Below are positions 32,075-43,199 of a stretch of 64,000 nt of DNA, in pieces. A program made the position numbers and the translations under genes. The DNA lies in NCBI GenBank assembly GCA_035578905.1, contig JAQJVL010000685.1, positions 124,001 through 188,000 on the forward strand, read 5' to 3'. Under the pieces are notes generated by a model. That model had not been told where the DNA came from. It ran no database searches and saw only the letters and a list, made by a program, of their open reading frames with translations. Each line of letters opens with the position of its first letter. Position 1 is the stretch's first letter. The DNA is from Stictocephala bisonia (taxonomy: Eukaryota > Arthropoda > Insecta > Hemiptera > Membracidae).

Positions 32075-35000
32075 ATGAAACGGTCATATTTAAGTGGAAG
32101 TAAAAAAAGACAACTTAAGAAAAGAAGAGATGAAGAGTGTGCAAAAAATTCAAAGTTATCCCAATGGCTGGGTAGCGCCAGTGCAAGTCATTCATCAAGT
32201 GATACTAACAATACAGGTAAATTATCGTATTTCAAATAATACTCTAGGCTTAATTTTTAAGATTGTATTGCCAGAATTCTACATTTTTCTGCTACTCAGC
32301 TAAAATTTAACTCATAAAAAGTGGTTTCAGTATTCCGCTAAGATCTTGCTTTTACTGCATTGATAATTAATTGTCATGAATGCTACAGTAGTATCGCTAC
32401 AGTTTGATATATATTTTTTTTAATTTAGAATCTTTCAACTCTTGAGTTAGTTACAACTAAATTTTGGCAATGGCAAACGATTTCTATACCGAACAGTTTT
32501 TTAGGACCTTGATCAAATTAAGGTAAATATTGTAAATTGAATAAAAACCTTCGCGGAATCCGCGTCTATAACTTTATTATCACCACCATGAATTTTTCGA
32601 ATGTAATTAACATTATGCTAATGTAATACATTATACAGTTCGTTAGACATCAAGGGATTTTATGGTACCCTAATACGTGTTAATCTACTTAATGTATATT
32701 TTTTACATTCAAAGCTAATTTACTGTATAGCGCTATTTATGTGTTTAGCGCGCTAAGGAATCAGGTGTTGCCATTTTAGCAACCCACTTTACTTATTTTG
32801 CCGAATCCAGCAAAATAAGTATTTTTAATTACTGTACTTTAATAGTACTTTAATTAGGTCTACTTTAATATTACACAGCTCCTTTAAGAAAAATTTTACT
32901 GCACTATTGGAACTTACACATGAATTAATTAAAACTAACGTTTTAGTTTAGCAAAAGCAAACTGTTTTTACGGCACTGACGGGTTATTGTGACACGTATT
33001 TAGTGCCGGACTGGCAGCTCTGTGGGCCCTCGGCAAAAATTTTATCTTAGTAGTAAACCTCTAGTCTGCATGGTGTTTATCTTAGTAATAAACACCATGC
33101 AGACGACAACCACGCTCCCACGGTTCGCGGTCGCGACGACAACGCCTCAGCTGATCCTGGGGGCAGTGGCGCCTATGCAGACAGCTCTTACGTGGTGATA
33201 ACGAATAAACAATTTTGTTGTCTATGCCAAACATAGACACATGTGTGTCTGATTAGTAATCTGATAAGGGCCCATCGTCAATAATTTCCCTTATTGACGA
33301 TTAGTTTCACAAAACAGAAGGTCTCCTATTATTGATTACTATATTACAATCTACAAAAATTATGAATTCCTTATACCAACAAACGGACGAAATTGATAAT
33401 GAATTCCAATATGTTCAGTTTTTAAGTTTCGATTTTCATAATAAAAATTGTCAATCACCTTTATAATTATGACCTAAAATAAATTATTTTAATTTTAGAT
33501 TCTATGGACATACAACATGAAGTAACTGATAAAAAGGATGAGTCTGAAGATAATTTTGAGAAGTGCGATGAAAAAAAAGACAATCATACATTAGAAACGG
33601 TCGAAAATGACGATCTTGTCGGCAGTGTCTACACTTCACCCCAGGCGAGCGCTTCAGGAACGGCAGAATGTTTACAGGAAAAAATTGCTGAGGAAGATGT
33701 ATCTAAAGATGAAGAAAATGTATCCATCGACATAGTTTATGATTCATTCCCCAATCTTCCAAAAAATCAAGACACGAAACGTTTGCTGGTGGCATCTGGC
33801 CCTTTGCAACCAGACGGGCCGTTTCCTAAAGATCAACGAGGTCGATCTTTTTCAAACACTTATTATTACATTAATAATAAGGCTGGGTTAAAATTAAAAC
33901 GAAACTGGCTAGGTTACTCTAAAAATAGTGATTGTGTTTACTGCCTACCCTGTTGGTTGTTTTGTTCGGATATACCTAAAGCGCAAGACCAGTGTAATTT
34001 ATCACTCTTTTCAACCACTGGTGTTCGAGACTGGAAGCATCTTTCAGAACGTATAGTATCTCATGAAGCGTCTAGAAACCATGCAAACTCTTGTGTAATT
34101 TATGAACAGTGGCGAAAACATGGTACTTTGGAGGAAGTAATTCAAAAAGATTTTGAGAGTGAAAGGAGCTTTTGGCGGCGGGTTCTTGAAAGAATCTTAA
34201 ATGTTACTCTAACTCTTGCAACATGCAACCTTGCTTTTCGAGGGTCTTGTGAGAAGATGGAATTTACCAACAAAGGCAACTTTTTGTCAATTGTTCAGTT
34301 GCTGTCAAAATACGACCCAGTTTTGGAAGAGCTACTTCAGCGTCCAGGAGGAACAGTGAAGTACTTAAGTCCTCAAATCCAAAATGAACTAATCAATCTG
34401 TTAGCACAACATGTTAAAAATGATATAATAAGTGATTTACAAAGTGCCTTGTTTTTTTCATTGATTTTTGATACCACTCAGGATATCTCTAAAGTGGATC
34501 AGTTGAGTGAAGTCTATAGATATGTAAAAATATTAAATGATGAAGATGGTAAACCTGTTGAAATTAAAGTTTGTGAGTCTTTTTTATCTTTTAAACAGGT
34601 AAAAGATCAATCGGCGCATGGCCTTGCAAATGAAATTTTTAAATCTATGGCTGAAAAACATTTAGACCCATCCAAATGTCGTGGACAGGGCTACGACGGA
34701 GCTGCTGTGATGAGTGGTGTGTACAATGGTGTTCAACAGCGCATCAAAGAAAAATCTCCTCACGCATACTTTGTGCACTGTGCCGCTCATAACCTTAATC
34801 TTGTGTTAAAAGATGCTGTAGAAGGAAACAGGGTTGTCAGTCAGTTTTTTGAAACCGTCCAAAACGTTTACAATTTCTTCGGGCACAGCATCGTCCGATG
34901 GGAAGATCTAAAATCAATGTACGACAGTGAAAACCAGCAAAGCATTGCAAACGTAACGCTGAAATCTTTGAATCCAACGCGATGGGCTGGCAGGCACGAT

Positions 35001-35981
35001 GCAGTTTATGCGTTAAAACAGAGGTTTGATGATGTGATAAGAAGCCTCACTCGCATTGTTTTGACGTCAAAAAGAAGCAAAGAGAGAAACGAGGCACAAC
35101 AGTTAAAGAACAAACTTGAAACCTTTGAATTCGTTTTGCTTTTAGTCGTGCAGTGTGAGGTTCTCGGTGCACTGAACATCGTATCCAAGGCCCTACAATC
35201 CGAAACTTTGGACCTCTCATCAGCAAACGAGCTTCTGGGAGAGGCATTGCTAAAGGTGACAGAGATGCGAGGGAATTTTGAAGGATTCTTGGCAAAAGCG
35301 ATAAATATTTGTAAGGTTTGGGGCATAACTCAGAACTTCAAAGAAGGAAGGGTTAAAAAAGCCAAAAAACATTTTGATGAACTATGTCAAGATGAACGGC
35401 TAGTTGATCCAGAATCTTGCTTCAGAGTGACAGTATTCAACCCCATGATTGACACTCTCTTCACCCAGTTAGACCACCGCTTCCAAGGAATGCAATCAGT
35501 TTTGGATACCTACCAAGTGATTCAACCAGACTACTTGGCAAATGCTCCAGAAGATGAAATTCACAAGAAAGCCAGTGAATTTGTTAACAAGTTTTCAAAT
35601 GATGTTTCTCACAGTTTCCCTTCTCAGTTGTGTAGTGTTAAACAGACATTCCAAAAGAAGCTTGTGAAACTGAAAACTGTAAAAGAATTTGCGGAACTTT
35701 TGATTGTTGAGCATAGTTCGCTTTCTTCGACTTATCCTGATGTGTGCACAGCGTGCATTATGTACTTAACAGTGCCTGTAACAGTTGCCAAAGCTGAACG
35801 ATCTTTTTCTAAACTTAAATTAATAAAAAACTATCTTAGAAGTACAATGGCACAAGAAAGACTAAGTAGTTTGACACTACTCTCAATCGAAAATGACAGA
35901 GCTCAAAAAATTAATTTTGATAAAGTTATTGATGACTTTGCCTGCTTGAAGGCTCATAGAAGGAAACAAATGTTCCAGTAA
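32075..35981 (+). CDS. hAT transposase, TTF-zinc-finger/DUF4371 (ZMYM1-like) type, 874 aa, two exons
   Basis: Exon 1 is 32075-32216 (MKRSYLSGSKKRQLKKRRDE, a basic nuclear-localisation-like N-terminus). A 1282-bp GT-AG intron follows. Exon 2 is 33499-35981, joined through a D codon to SMDIQHEV. Order of domains: acidic region; TTF-type zinc finger at ~140-220 (GPLQPDGPFPK, CVYCLPCWLFCS, HANSC); DUF4371/RNase H-like core with LIFDTTQDISKVDQLS (first Asp), GQGYDGAAVMSG (second Asp), the C..H motif VHCAAHNLNLVL and the hAT RW motif NPTRWAGRHDAV; C-terminal hAT dimerisation domain (VAKAERSFSKLKLIKNYLRS). It would bind the 13-bp ends and cut and paste the element. Length fits the family and no internal stop is seen. 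Host domestication is unlikely since TIRs and TSD surround it. Exon 1 could be read from 32006 upstream, but the 32075 ATG fits the coding start better. Confidence 0.93.
32217..33498 (+). other. intron of the hAT transposase gene
   Basis: Donor GTAAAT after ACAATACAG; acceptor TTAATTTTAG. Contains three perfect hairpins: 32791-32801/32810-32820 (11 bp), 33064-33080/33088-33104 (17 bp) and 33274-33284/33291-33301 (11 bp). Also a hAT-terminus-like string GTGCCGGACTGGCAG near 33003, possibly a fragment of another element. Confidence 0.75.
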
Positions 35982-36381
35982 TCAAATAATTTTAAAGTAA
36001 TTAAACCAAGTTTATAATTTTGTAATTTTGGAATCTTTTTTTAATCTGTTAAAAAATCAATTTTTATCTTTTGAAAAGTGTAATAATCTTATTTTGTATA
36101 GTATTAAAAAAGTAAATGAGTAATTATACAACTTTCAAAAATGTTTTTTTAACCTTCATAAAATTATTTTTAAAATTAGTTAGTTATTAATAGGTACAGA
36201 ATGATTAGGCAGATTATTAAACACCATTTACATGAAAAATGGTAAAGGAAATAAAAGCATACCTATATTGTTATAGAATTGTAATGAATATTGACGCTCG
36301 TGTGCGCGCGAGTAAGGTATTAGGGGGGGCCCCGCCAGCCAGTCTTGCCCCGGGGCCCCCTAAGTTAACGTTACGGCCCTG

Positions 36382-38429
36382 ATCGGTGAGTAATACCCGA
36401 GGTTTGTGTTGGCAAAATGAGGGCTGAACAAGAGGCAGCTACGAGAGTTACGCCGGGGCACTGCATAATTAATCTCTGGTAACAGTTGTGGGTTATCAAT
36501 AACCCTGTTAACCAATTTATGCACGTACAACAAGTTTTGTATTCTTCGCCTTTTAGTGAGACTTGGTAACTCAAAAAGGTTTAACAATTCTGAATAAGAT
36601 ATTACGTAATTGTAATTACCAAACTCTTTATAATATTGAAAACGTAAAAACTTCCTCTGTATACTTTCAATTGTATCTATAAGGTACACAAAATGCGGAG
36701 ACCATACTACTGCGCCATATTCAAGCTTGGATGTTACTAGTGAATAATAAAGCATTTTGAGCGATTTGGTGTTTCTTAAAAAATTACCCGACCTGCGTAT
36801 GAGCCCCAGTAGCCCAAATGCTGATTTGCACACTGCTAATACATGCTCAGAAAAAGTCAATTTAGTATCAAATAAAATTCCAAGATCTTTAAAAACTGAT
36901 GTCCTCTGTAACACTATACCATTCATCGTATAATCATATAAGATCGTGTTCTCCTCCGATTTGCGCGTATATGACATAACGGCACATTTATTTATATTGA
37001 ATTTAAGATTAATTTCGCTCCACGCCACAAGTGCATCAAGGTCTTCTTGCAATCTCGAGCAATCTTCAATACAGGTAATGCATTTGAAAAGTTTTATGTC
37101 ATCTGCATATAACAGTATATAACAATATTTTATACATTGTATAATTCTATTAATGAATAGTGTGAATAACAAGGGCCCCAGGTTTGAGCCTTGAGGGACG
37201 CCCGAATAAGCAAAATACTCGATAGAGGAGAAACCCTCGTAGCTGACAAATTGTTTTCTTTGAAATAAATATGAACAAAACAACTTTACGTATTCATACG
37301 ACAATCCAAAATAATGTAATATTTTTAACAATTCTATAATTTTTGTCTTGTCAAATGCCTTGGCAAAGTCCGTGTAAACAACGTCCACTTGTACATTGCT
37401 ATCAAGAGCCGCAGAGCAATATTGCAAAAAATTTAATAAGTTTGAATTAATTGACCGACCAGGAAAAAACCCATGCTGTTGTGGACTGATATATGGTTTT
37501 ACATGAGAAAACAATCTTTTATGTAAAATAGTTTCAAACACCTTCGCAGGTGGCGATAGAACTGCAATAGATCTATAGTTTTTTTATCTCGCTTATCACC
37601 TTTTTTCGGAATAGGAATAACTTTGGCAAGTTTCCATTGTTATGGAAAACAACAGCTTTTTATTGACATGTTAAATAAATAATGTAAAGGTGTAATAAAT
37701 AACTCGGAGCATGCCTTAAATATATATGGTGGAATTCCGTCAGGACCCAGCGAACGTTTGGGTCGTAATTTTTGAAATGCATTTATTATTTCAGATACGG
37801 TAATATCATGCAACTTTAGAGTTGTAACATTGTCCATGACGGGAGACCGGACGGCCTCCTGGCACAGCTGGTCGTGTTTAAGATTGTTATCGCGATCGTA
37901 AACAGAACCAAAATACTCAGCCATAGCCTCTGCTATCTCGGCGCCCCCTTCCACTTCCTTATCATCAAGGTGCATTGTTGCTGGTATCTTATCAGTACTT
38001 CTTAACTTTTTAATAGCGCCCCAGAATATTTTTGGATTGTTGCGAATACTAATTTCTACACCCTGAACGTAAGCATCAAAATCAACTTTTATTTTACGTT
38101 TTACCTCAGCTCTTACTTCTTTATAACTGGCATTTGACATTTCTTAAAACGTCGCCCAATTTTTACCTTATATTTAATCATTTTTCGCAATTCCAAAGTA
38201 AACCAGGGAGGATATTTACACTTAAATGCTTGTTTGTGTGGAACATGACAATTCAAAGCATTGTATAATTTATCGTAAAAAAACTCTATAGCCTTATTCA
38301 GATCATCTATTAAAAATAAATTACTCCAATCTATATTCTTGAATTCATTATAAAGAGCGTAAAAATCAGCCTTTACAAAATTATAAATAATCTCATTACT
38401 GTTCTTCATCAAGCTAATATTTTCTTTAA
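36382..38429 (-). mobile_element. LINE-B, central segment: reverse transcriptase
   Basis: Minus strand. Linker 38460-38113; RT start 38140-37640 (KRSLGPDGIPPYIFKACSEL); RT body 37541-36360 with [52 protein letters not shown], the catalytic LLYADDIKLF, and the thumb with VFKDLGILFDTKLTFSEHV and GAVVWSPHFVYLIDTIESIQ. Frameshifts occur near 38120 and 37600. The element is cut by a hAT at 36381 and by a piggyBac at 38430. Confidence 0.93.
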
Positions 38430-38842
38430 CCCTCCTTGTGTTCACTGTTTTAACCTTCAATGTTCAGCCATTTTGACCCATTTCGCATACATTTTCTTAA
38501 ATGTACATAAAATGATTATTTGATACACTACAAATATAAAATTTACACTATTTTATTTGTAATAAACTATCCAATAATAATACGTAAAAGAATATTCACA
38601 TACCTGTTTATTTCAATTTTTTTTTCTTCAAAGTTGAAAAAAATGTTTTTTTCTTTTTTTTTCAAAGTTTGCAACCTTGCAGAGCACACTTACACACATC
38701 AAAAAAGAAATCCAAAATAGCCATTTTGTTTCACATATTGTCTAGATTTAAAAAATATATAGTTTGTAGAATTTATTTTTAATTTTAAATTTATAGAATA
38801 AATATATACAGCTATATACAACACTCGGAAATCCTCTTAAGT

Positions 38843-39240
38843 TTAGTCTGAGTCACTTTCAGAAGCTTTTCTCTTTCTTCCAGCCCTAGTGGGCCTCCAA
38901 TAGTGATCCAGTTTGTGAAAACAATGCTTGTGGACACCTACATTGCAACCTGGACAGTAAAAAGTTGTTCTGTCACGTTTATTAGGCCGTGAACATATTA
39001 TGCATTTTCTTTCGGTTTTTCCAGGTAATTTTTCCAATTTGTGTAAATTGGTGTCATGAGCTGGCTGGACTTCCTCAGTTTCCACAAGAGACTCTACAAT
39101 GTCAATTATAAAGTCCCTTCTAGCCATAGGCCTATCTGTATTATCTTTATAAATAATATAGGAATTGAATACTGCAATGTCGACTCGGTTGAAAAACATT
39201 TTTTTCCAGAACTTCCTAGTCATTCTATTACAAGAGTTGT
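38843..39240 (-). pseudogene. C-terminal remnant of piggyBac transposase
   Basis: Reads NRMTRKFWKKMFFNRVDIAV, the conserved last part of the piggyBac core, then RRDFIIDIVESL and a cysteine-rich finger with CIICSRPNKRDRTTFYCPGC and VHKHCFHKLDHYW, ending SESDSD. Everything upstream, including all catalytic aspartates, has been deleted. The finger differs in spacing from the one at 28.3 kb, so it derives from another piggyBac family. Confidence 0.85.
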
Positions 39241-39298
39241 GATACATAGTTTTATGTATCACTGAAATCTGATTGGTCAGTGACGTCATACAACATCT

Positions 39299-40542
39299 CA
39301 GGCCCGGACTGGCCCGCCGGGACACCGGGACGCGTCCCGGTGCGCCCTCCTCCTCGGGCGCCCTCGGCGCCCTTGCGGTAGGGCGCCTAGTAACAAAAAT
39401 ATTCACGTCAAATATTTTCACTGCCTTAGCGGTGAGAATATTAAAATGCATATTTTAACGTAATAAACACCACCTCCTACCTACCTAGTTATTCAGTAAT
39501 TATTCAGAATAATTAGGTGGGCTTAAAACTTACATTACCTTAGTAAGGTAAAGTACATTCATAAGCAATTTCAGATGAGGGGAAGAGAGTCAGAAGAGGA
39601 ATCAGATAATGAACTAGATCACGAAGACTTTGAAGGTGGCGACGAAGATAAATTTGACCTAGACTCGGTAAAGTGTACTGAAGCAAAGACCTGTAACACT
39701 TGTATAAAGTGTGCATTTAAAGTGCTTGTTGAATATAATATGTATTGCTTGCAATACAAAGAACTTTATAAAGTTTATAAATATTTGCTTACAATTCCAT
39801 TAACCCAAGTTAGCTGTGAAAGAATATTTTCCAAATTGAAACTTATTAAAACTCGTCTGAGGTCCACAATGACAAATCAAAATCTTGAATCTTTAATAAT
39901 CATGCAAAGTGAAAAGGATATTATGAGTAAAATTGATGGTGAAACGATAATAAACAAATTGTGTGACTCAAGCACAGAAATGAGGCGTTTACTAACATTC
40001 TAGGACAATTCACTTAATTACTTATTGTTAGTGTTTGGCTCTATCACTTACCTTAATACTAGTAAACGATGTATTTTATGATTATTAAATACATTAGGAA
40101 TTATTAAACCAAAGCGCCTTGTTTCATTTATCTGAACCTTCCGATGTCAGGGGATTTTGTAATACACTAATACAGTTAATACCCAAGTCAATAATATATA
40201 ATAAACATGATGTAGAATATGAAATAATATATAGTTACAAAAATAAAGTGAAGATTTATATCTATATATATTTTTTTTATTAAAAAATTTGTTACAGATT
40301 GTTTTGAACAGTTATTTTGAACTAATTGTTCAAATAAAAAATAAAAAAGATACTGGATTACAAGTTGCAAAAATGTACTCAGATAGCGTAAAATTGCCTA
40401 TTTCAATGATGGTATTTTCAAACATTTTCCGGGGGCGGACCCCCGGACCACCCGCTTCCGTTGGGGGGTATGGAATACCCCCCAAACCCCCCGGAATATT
40501 TTTTCAGGTACAGTTCCAGCACCTCAATTTCTAGAAATCGAG

Positions 40543-40586
<44 letters not shown>

Positions 40587-40640
40587 GCGCCCTTGGCGAC
40601 GGTTGTCCACCGCCCTTTTCAATGAGCCAGTCCGGGCCTG
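39299..40640 (+). mobile_element. hAT element (internally deleted), 1342 bp, 8-bp target duplication
   Basis: Ends CAGGCCCGGACTGGC and GCCAGTCCGGGCCTG are perfect inverted repeats. The target duplication CAACATCT (39291-39298 and 40641-40648) is perfect. The interior keeps the 3' part of a transposase gene (39575-40003), a GC-rich hairpin block (40425-40505) and an (AT)n run (40540-40574). Inserted into the piggyBac remnant, so it is the youngest layer on that side. Confidence 0.95.
39575..40003 (+). pseudogene. hAT transposase C-terminal fragment
   Basis: 142 codons: an acidic start (RESEEESDNELDHEDFEGG) followed by the hAT dimerisation domain LTIPLTQVSCERIFSKLKLI and RLRSTMTNQNLESLIIMQSE. 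The RNase H-like catalytic part is missing, so it is not functional alone. Related to, but clearly diverged from, the transposase at 32-36 kb. Confidence 0.88.
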
Positions 40641-40804
40641 CAACATCTGAGCTTTCAATAGATACTAAAATAATAATTGTTGAATTAACGGTCGCATAGT
40701 AACGGCGTTTATAGCAAAGGCCTGTTCAATTGTCGGTAAACCGACCTTTAACATTTCGACACGATAATAATAGGTCGGCTAGCCGACAATAAACACTAGG
40801 AGGG

Positions 40805-41278
40805 TTAAAACGAACACCAACATTTTTTATAACTAAGGCAGGATGATGACTATCCTCTTGAACAACAGGTTCATTTTCCTTCACAACACATAAATCGTCT
40901 ATATCAGATAGTACTAAATCTAATGTCCTTCCCATCACATTTAAAACATTGTTTTTTAGTGTCAGACCGTATAATCTATTAAAAAACATAAGTTGCTTAC
41001 ATATTTCATTTCCTTTAGAGAGGTCATGTTCAATGCCATTAACATGCAGATTGAAATCACCCACTATTATTAGGTGCTCTTTTTTAAATTGAAACAAATC
41101 TAATTTTTCAAAATACTGTTTGTATAAATTTAATTGATAATTTGGCGCAAAATAAGCTACTGACAAGACAATAGTATTGTTATTGGACAAATGAATTCTT
41201 AACCAAATATTATCCTCCTCAGTTTCAAGGTTGTGTAACCGTTTTACATTTACACAGGTGTTCTTTACAGCTATCAGA
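40805..41278 (-). mobile_element. LINE-B, 5' segment: endonuclease, 5'-truncated
   Basis: The minus-strand frame from about 41278 reads ILIAVKNTCVNVKRL, IVLSVAYFAPNYQL, HLIIVGDFNLHVNG, LDLVLSD and SHHPALVI, the central and C-terminal APE endonuclease. The N-terminus is missing, with truncation exactly at an (AT)n run. Confidence 0.9.
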
Positions 41279-41302
41279 ATATATATATATATATATATAT
41301 AT
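41279..41302. repeat. (AT)n microsatellite at LINE-B 5' boundary
   Basis: A short AT-dinucleotide run, counterpart of 31279-31336 across the whole nested insertion cluster. Confidence 0.85.
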
Positions 41303-42190
41303 TTACAGTATTAATTAATATATATTTACATATAACCAAACCTGCATAAAATTGGAATCACAAAAAAAAGAAATAAAATAACTAAACAAATTGACATATA
41401 ATACTATTGTTAACAACAAACCACTTTAAACATCTTTCAGTTATGAAATAAACTGCATCTTACGTTTAAATAAACCATCACAATTAATTATGTACTGTAA
41501 TGTTTCATCTTTAACATTTCATCACAGCAACAACATACTTAAATACAATACAATAAATGAGATATGTACTATAATTAATGGTATATAATGTAAAAAATAA
41601 CACTTTCATAAAAATATTACAGTAATAAGTACAAAAATAATACTAATTTCCCAAACCAATTGTTTAGACAAATGCAATATTTATAATATTATGAAAAACA
41701 AGTTAGGATAGCATTCAACACTGGCAAAAGCCCAAATAACATTCCTACTGATTGAAAAAAAAGAAAACACAACATATTAACTAATTATTCTAATTGAAAC
41801 AATACTACCATTACCATTTAAACTGTTTTGTTTTGCCATAATTAAATAACCTTAAAAATAAAATTGTATTTATTTTATAGGCACCAATTAGAATTCAATA
41901 AGGAATCTAACTATATTTCATCGAGACAATAGTTATTTTTATCGAGAAAAATTATTATTACAATAGTATGTAAAACATGTATGTATATAGGATAACATAC
42001 TCTAAAACTAATTGAAAGCCAAATTATGAACAACAACTATTTTACATACAACTTTTGTCATAAATTTCAATTAATGTTTAAATTTACTCTGACACCTCAA
42101 GGGAAGTGAAAACCTACGTAATAAATAACTTAATAGTAATCAATATTATATAATATAAAAAAAAAAACTATTAAACACTCATTACTTTCG
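41303..42190. other. unassigned AT-rich sequence
   Basis: No gene or repeat boundary recognised. Confidence 0.45.
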
Positions 42191-42700
42191 TAATAAACAT
42201 AAATTAAGTTTTAATGATTATTCTCACAATCGAAGAAAAATAAAAACATACAAAATAATGAAGCTATGTGAAAGCAAATATCATAAACAACATAAACTTT
42301 TGATTTCCTGATACTTATCAAAGAGTTTTAAATTTATTTTTATAATCAAATAGAAATAAAAACATACAAAATTAGTAAACAAATTGACGAATTGAAATAA
42401 ATATTGTGAACAACATACGCTTTAAATTTCTTAGTAATTATCAACATGTTTAAATTTTTTTCTTACAATCAAATACAAAAAAGTATACAAAATAATGAAA
42501 CTAGTTTAAAGAAATATCGTAAACAACATATTTAAATTTTCCTTTTAAATATCAAAGCGTTTTAAATTTATTCTTACAATCAAATTCAAAATCAAAAAGT
42601 AATGAAACTACTTTAAATAAATATTGTAAACAACATACACGTTAAATTTGCTAGTAAACATAAAAATGTTTTAAATTTATTGTAACAATTAAGTAAAATG
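42191..42700. repeat. degenerate AT-rich tandem repeat, ~107-120-bp unit
   Basis: The marker string AAACAACATA (or GAACAACATA) recurs near 42287, 42407, 42522 and 42629. Each is followed by a TTTTAAATTTATT...TACAATCAAAT stretch and an ACAAAATAATGAAACTA-like stretch. About four diverged copies. Confidence 0.7.
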
Positions 42701-42760
42701 ACAAAATACTGTAATGGATATATTTACCTTCAGTCCAAAATATCGTAAATTTTAGCATCT

Positions 42761-43120
42761 CTAATAATTTTTTAAATTTTGTACTTTTCTCCAAGAACCT
42801 GCGTTTTTGGTCCCAGGTTGCCTCATGTCCTTGGAGATCTCCTGGAGAGTTCTGTGCAACTTCGCCACCAGGATTTTAGAAACAAAAAAGTCCCTGTGCA
42901 CAGAACACTCACTTGGGCACTGGAACCACCACTGTTCTTCCTTATTTATCCATTGTTTCACTCTATGACATATTTTTTTTGTGATGTTTAACGAATGCAT
43001 ATGTTTCTGGAAGTATTTGTCAAAAACCACCAGAGTTAGCTTCGCTATTGTACTAGCACCGTCTGTTGGGAAAGTGAGACCTCCCGAGAAATTTTCTGTT
43101 TTATCGTACGCCTTGTTCAT
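42761..43120 (-). pseudogene. unassigned open frame, possibly a P-element/THAP9-like transposase C-terminus
   Basis: 119 codons starting MNKAYDKTENFSGGLTFPTD and continuing with C..H-like SECSVHRDFFVSKILVAKLH and RTLQEISKDM. GGLT.P.D followed by a cysteine-containing segment and an arginine-rich helix resembles the C-terminal region of P-element/THAP9 transposases. The resemblance is from memory and weak. No THAP domain or catalytic core is present nearby. Confidence 0.35.
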
Positions 43121-43199
43121 TATTAAATATTGCCAAATCTGTCAGAATTTAAATTCAAAGTTGACAGAATTGAAAAGACAAATCTGTCAGTTATGGAAA

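Larger units (their letters stand above)
31501..36381 (+). mobile_element. complete hAT element, 4881 bp, apparently intact
   Basis: Terminal inverted repeats CAGGGCCGTAACG and CGTTACGGCCCTG are perfect for 13 bp. The 8-bp target duplication ATCGGTGA (31493-31500 and 36382-36389) is perfect. Subterminal regions share a GC-rich CCCCGGGGCCCCC block at both ends. Inside is a two-exon transposase gene without a disabling mutation (32075-35981). Perfect TSD and TIRs and an open 874-codon frame argue for recent transposition. It interrupts LINE-B just before the latter's stop codon. Confidence 0.95.
38430..40804. mobile_element. piggyBac-derived internal-deletion element with TTAA target sites, itself carrying a hAT
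   Basis: Flanked by TTAA (38426-38429 and 40805-40808). Ends are CCCTCCTTGTGTTCACTG on the left and, reverse-complemented on the right, CCCTCCTAGTGTTTATTG. Without the nested hAT (39299-40640 plus one 8-bp target copy) it is about 1 kb. It retains only the C-terminal transposase segment, with palindromic GTCGGCTAGCCGAC and GTCGGTAAACCGAC near its right end. Excising it with one TTAA restores the LINE-B frame exactly (VRF|KENIS). Confidence 0.92.

Noticed and set aside
33504..35981. A host zinc-finger MYM-type gene
   Set aside because: The frame lies within perfect hAT terminal inverted repeats and an 8-bp target duplication, and has an upstream coding exon belonging to the same element.
38843..39451. 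202-codon minus-strand frame as one protein
   Set aside because: Its first ~55 codons are read from the GC-rich end of the nested hAT; only the part up to about 39240 is piggyBac.
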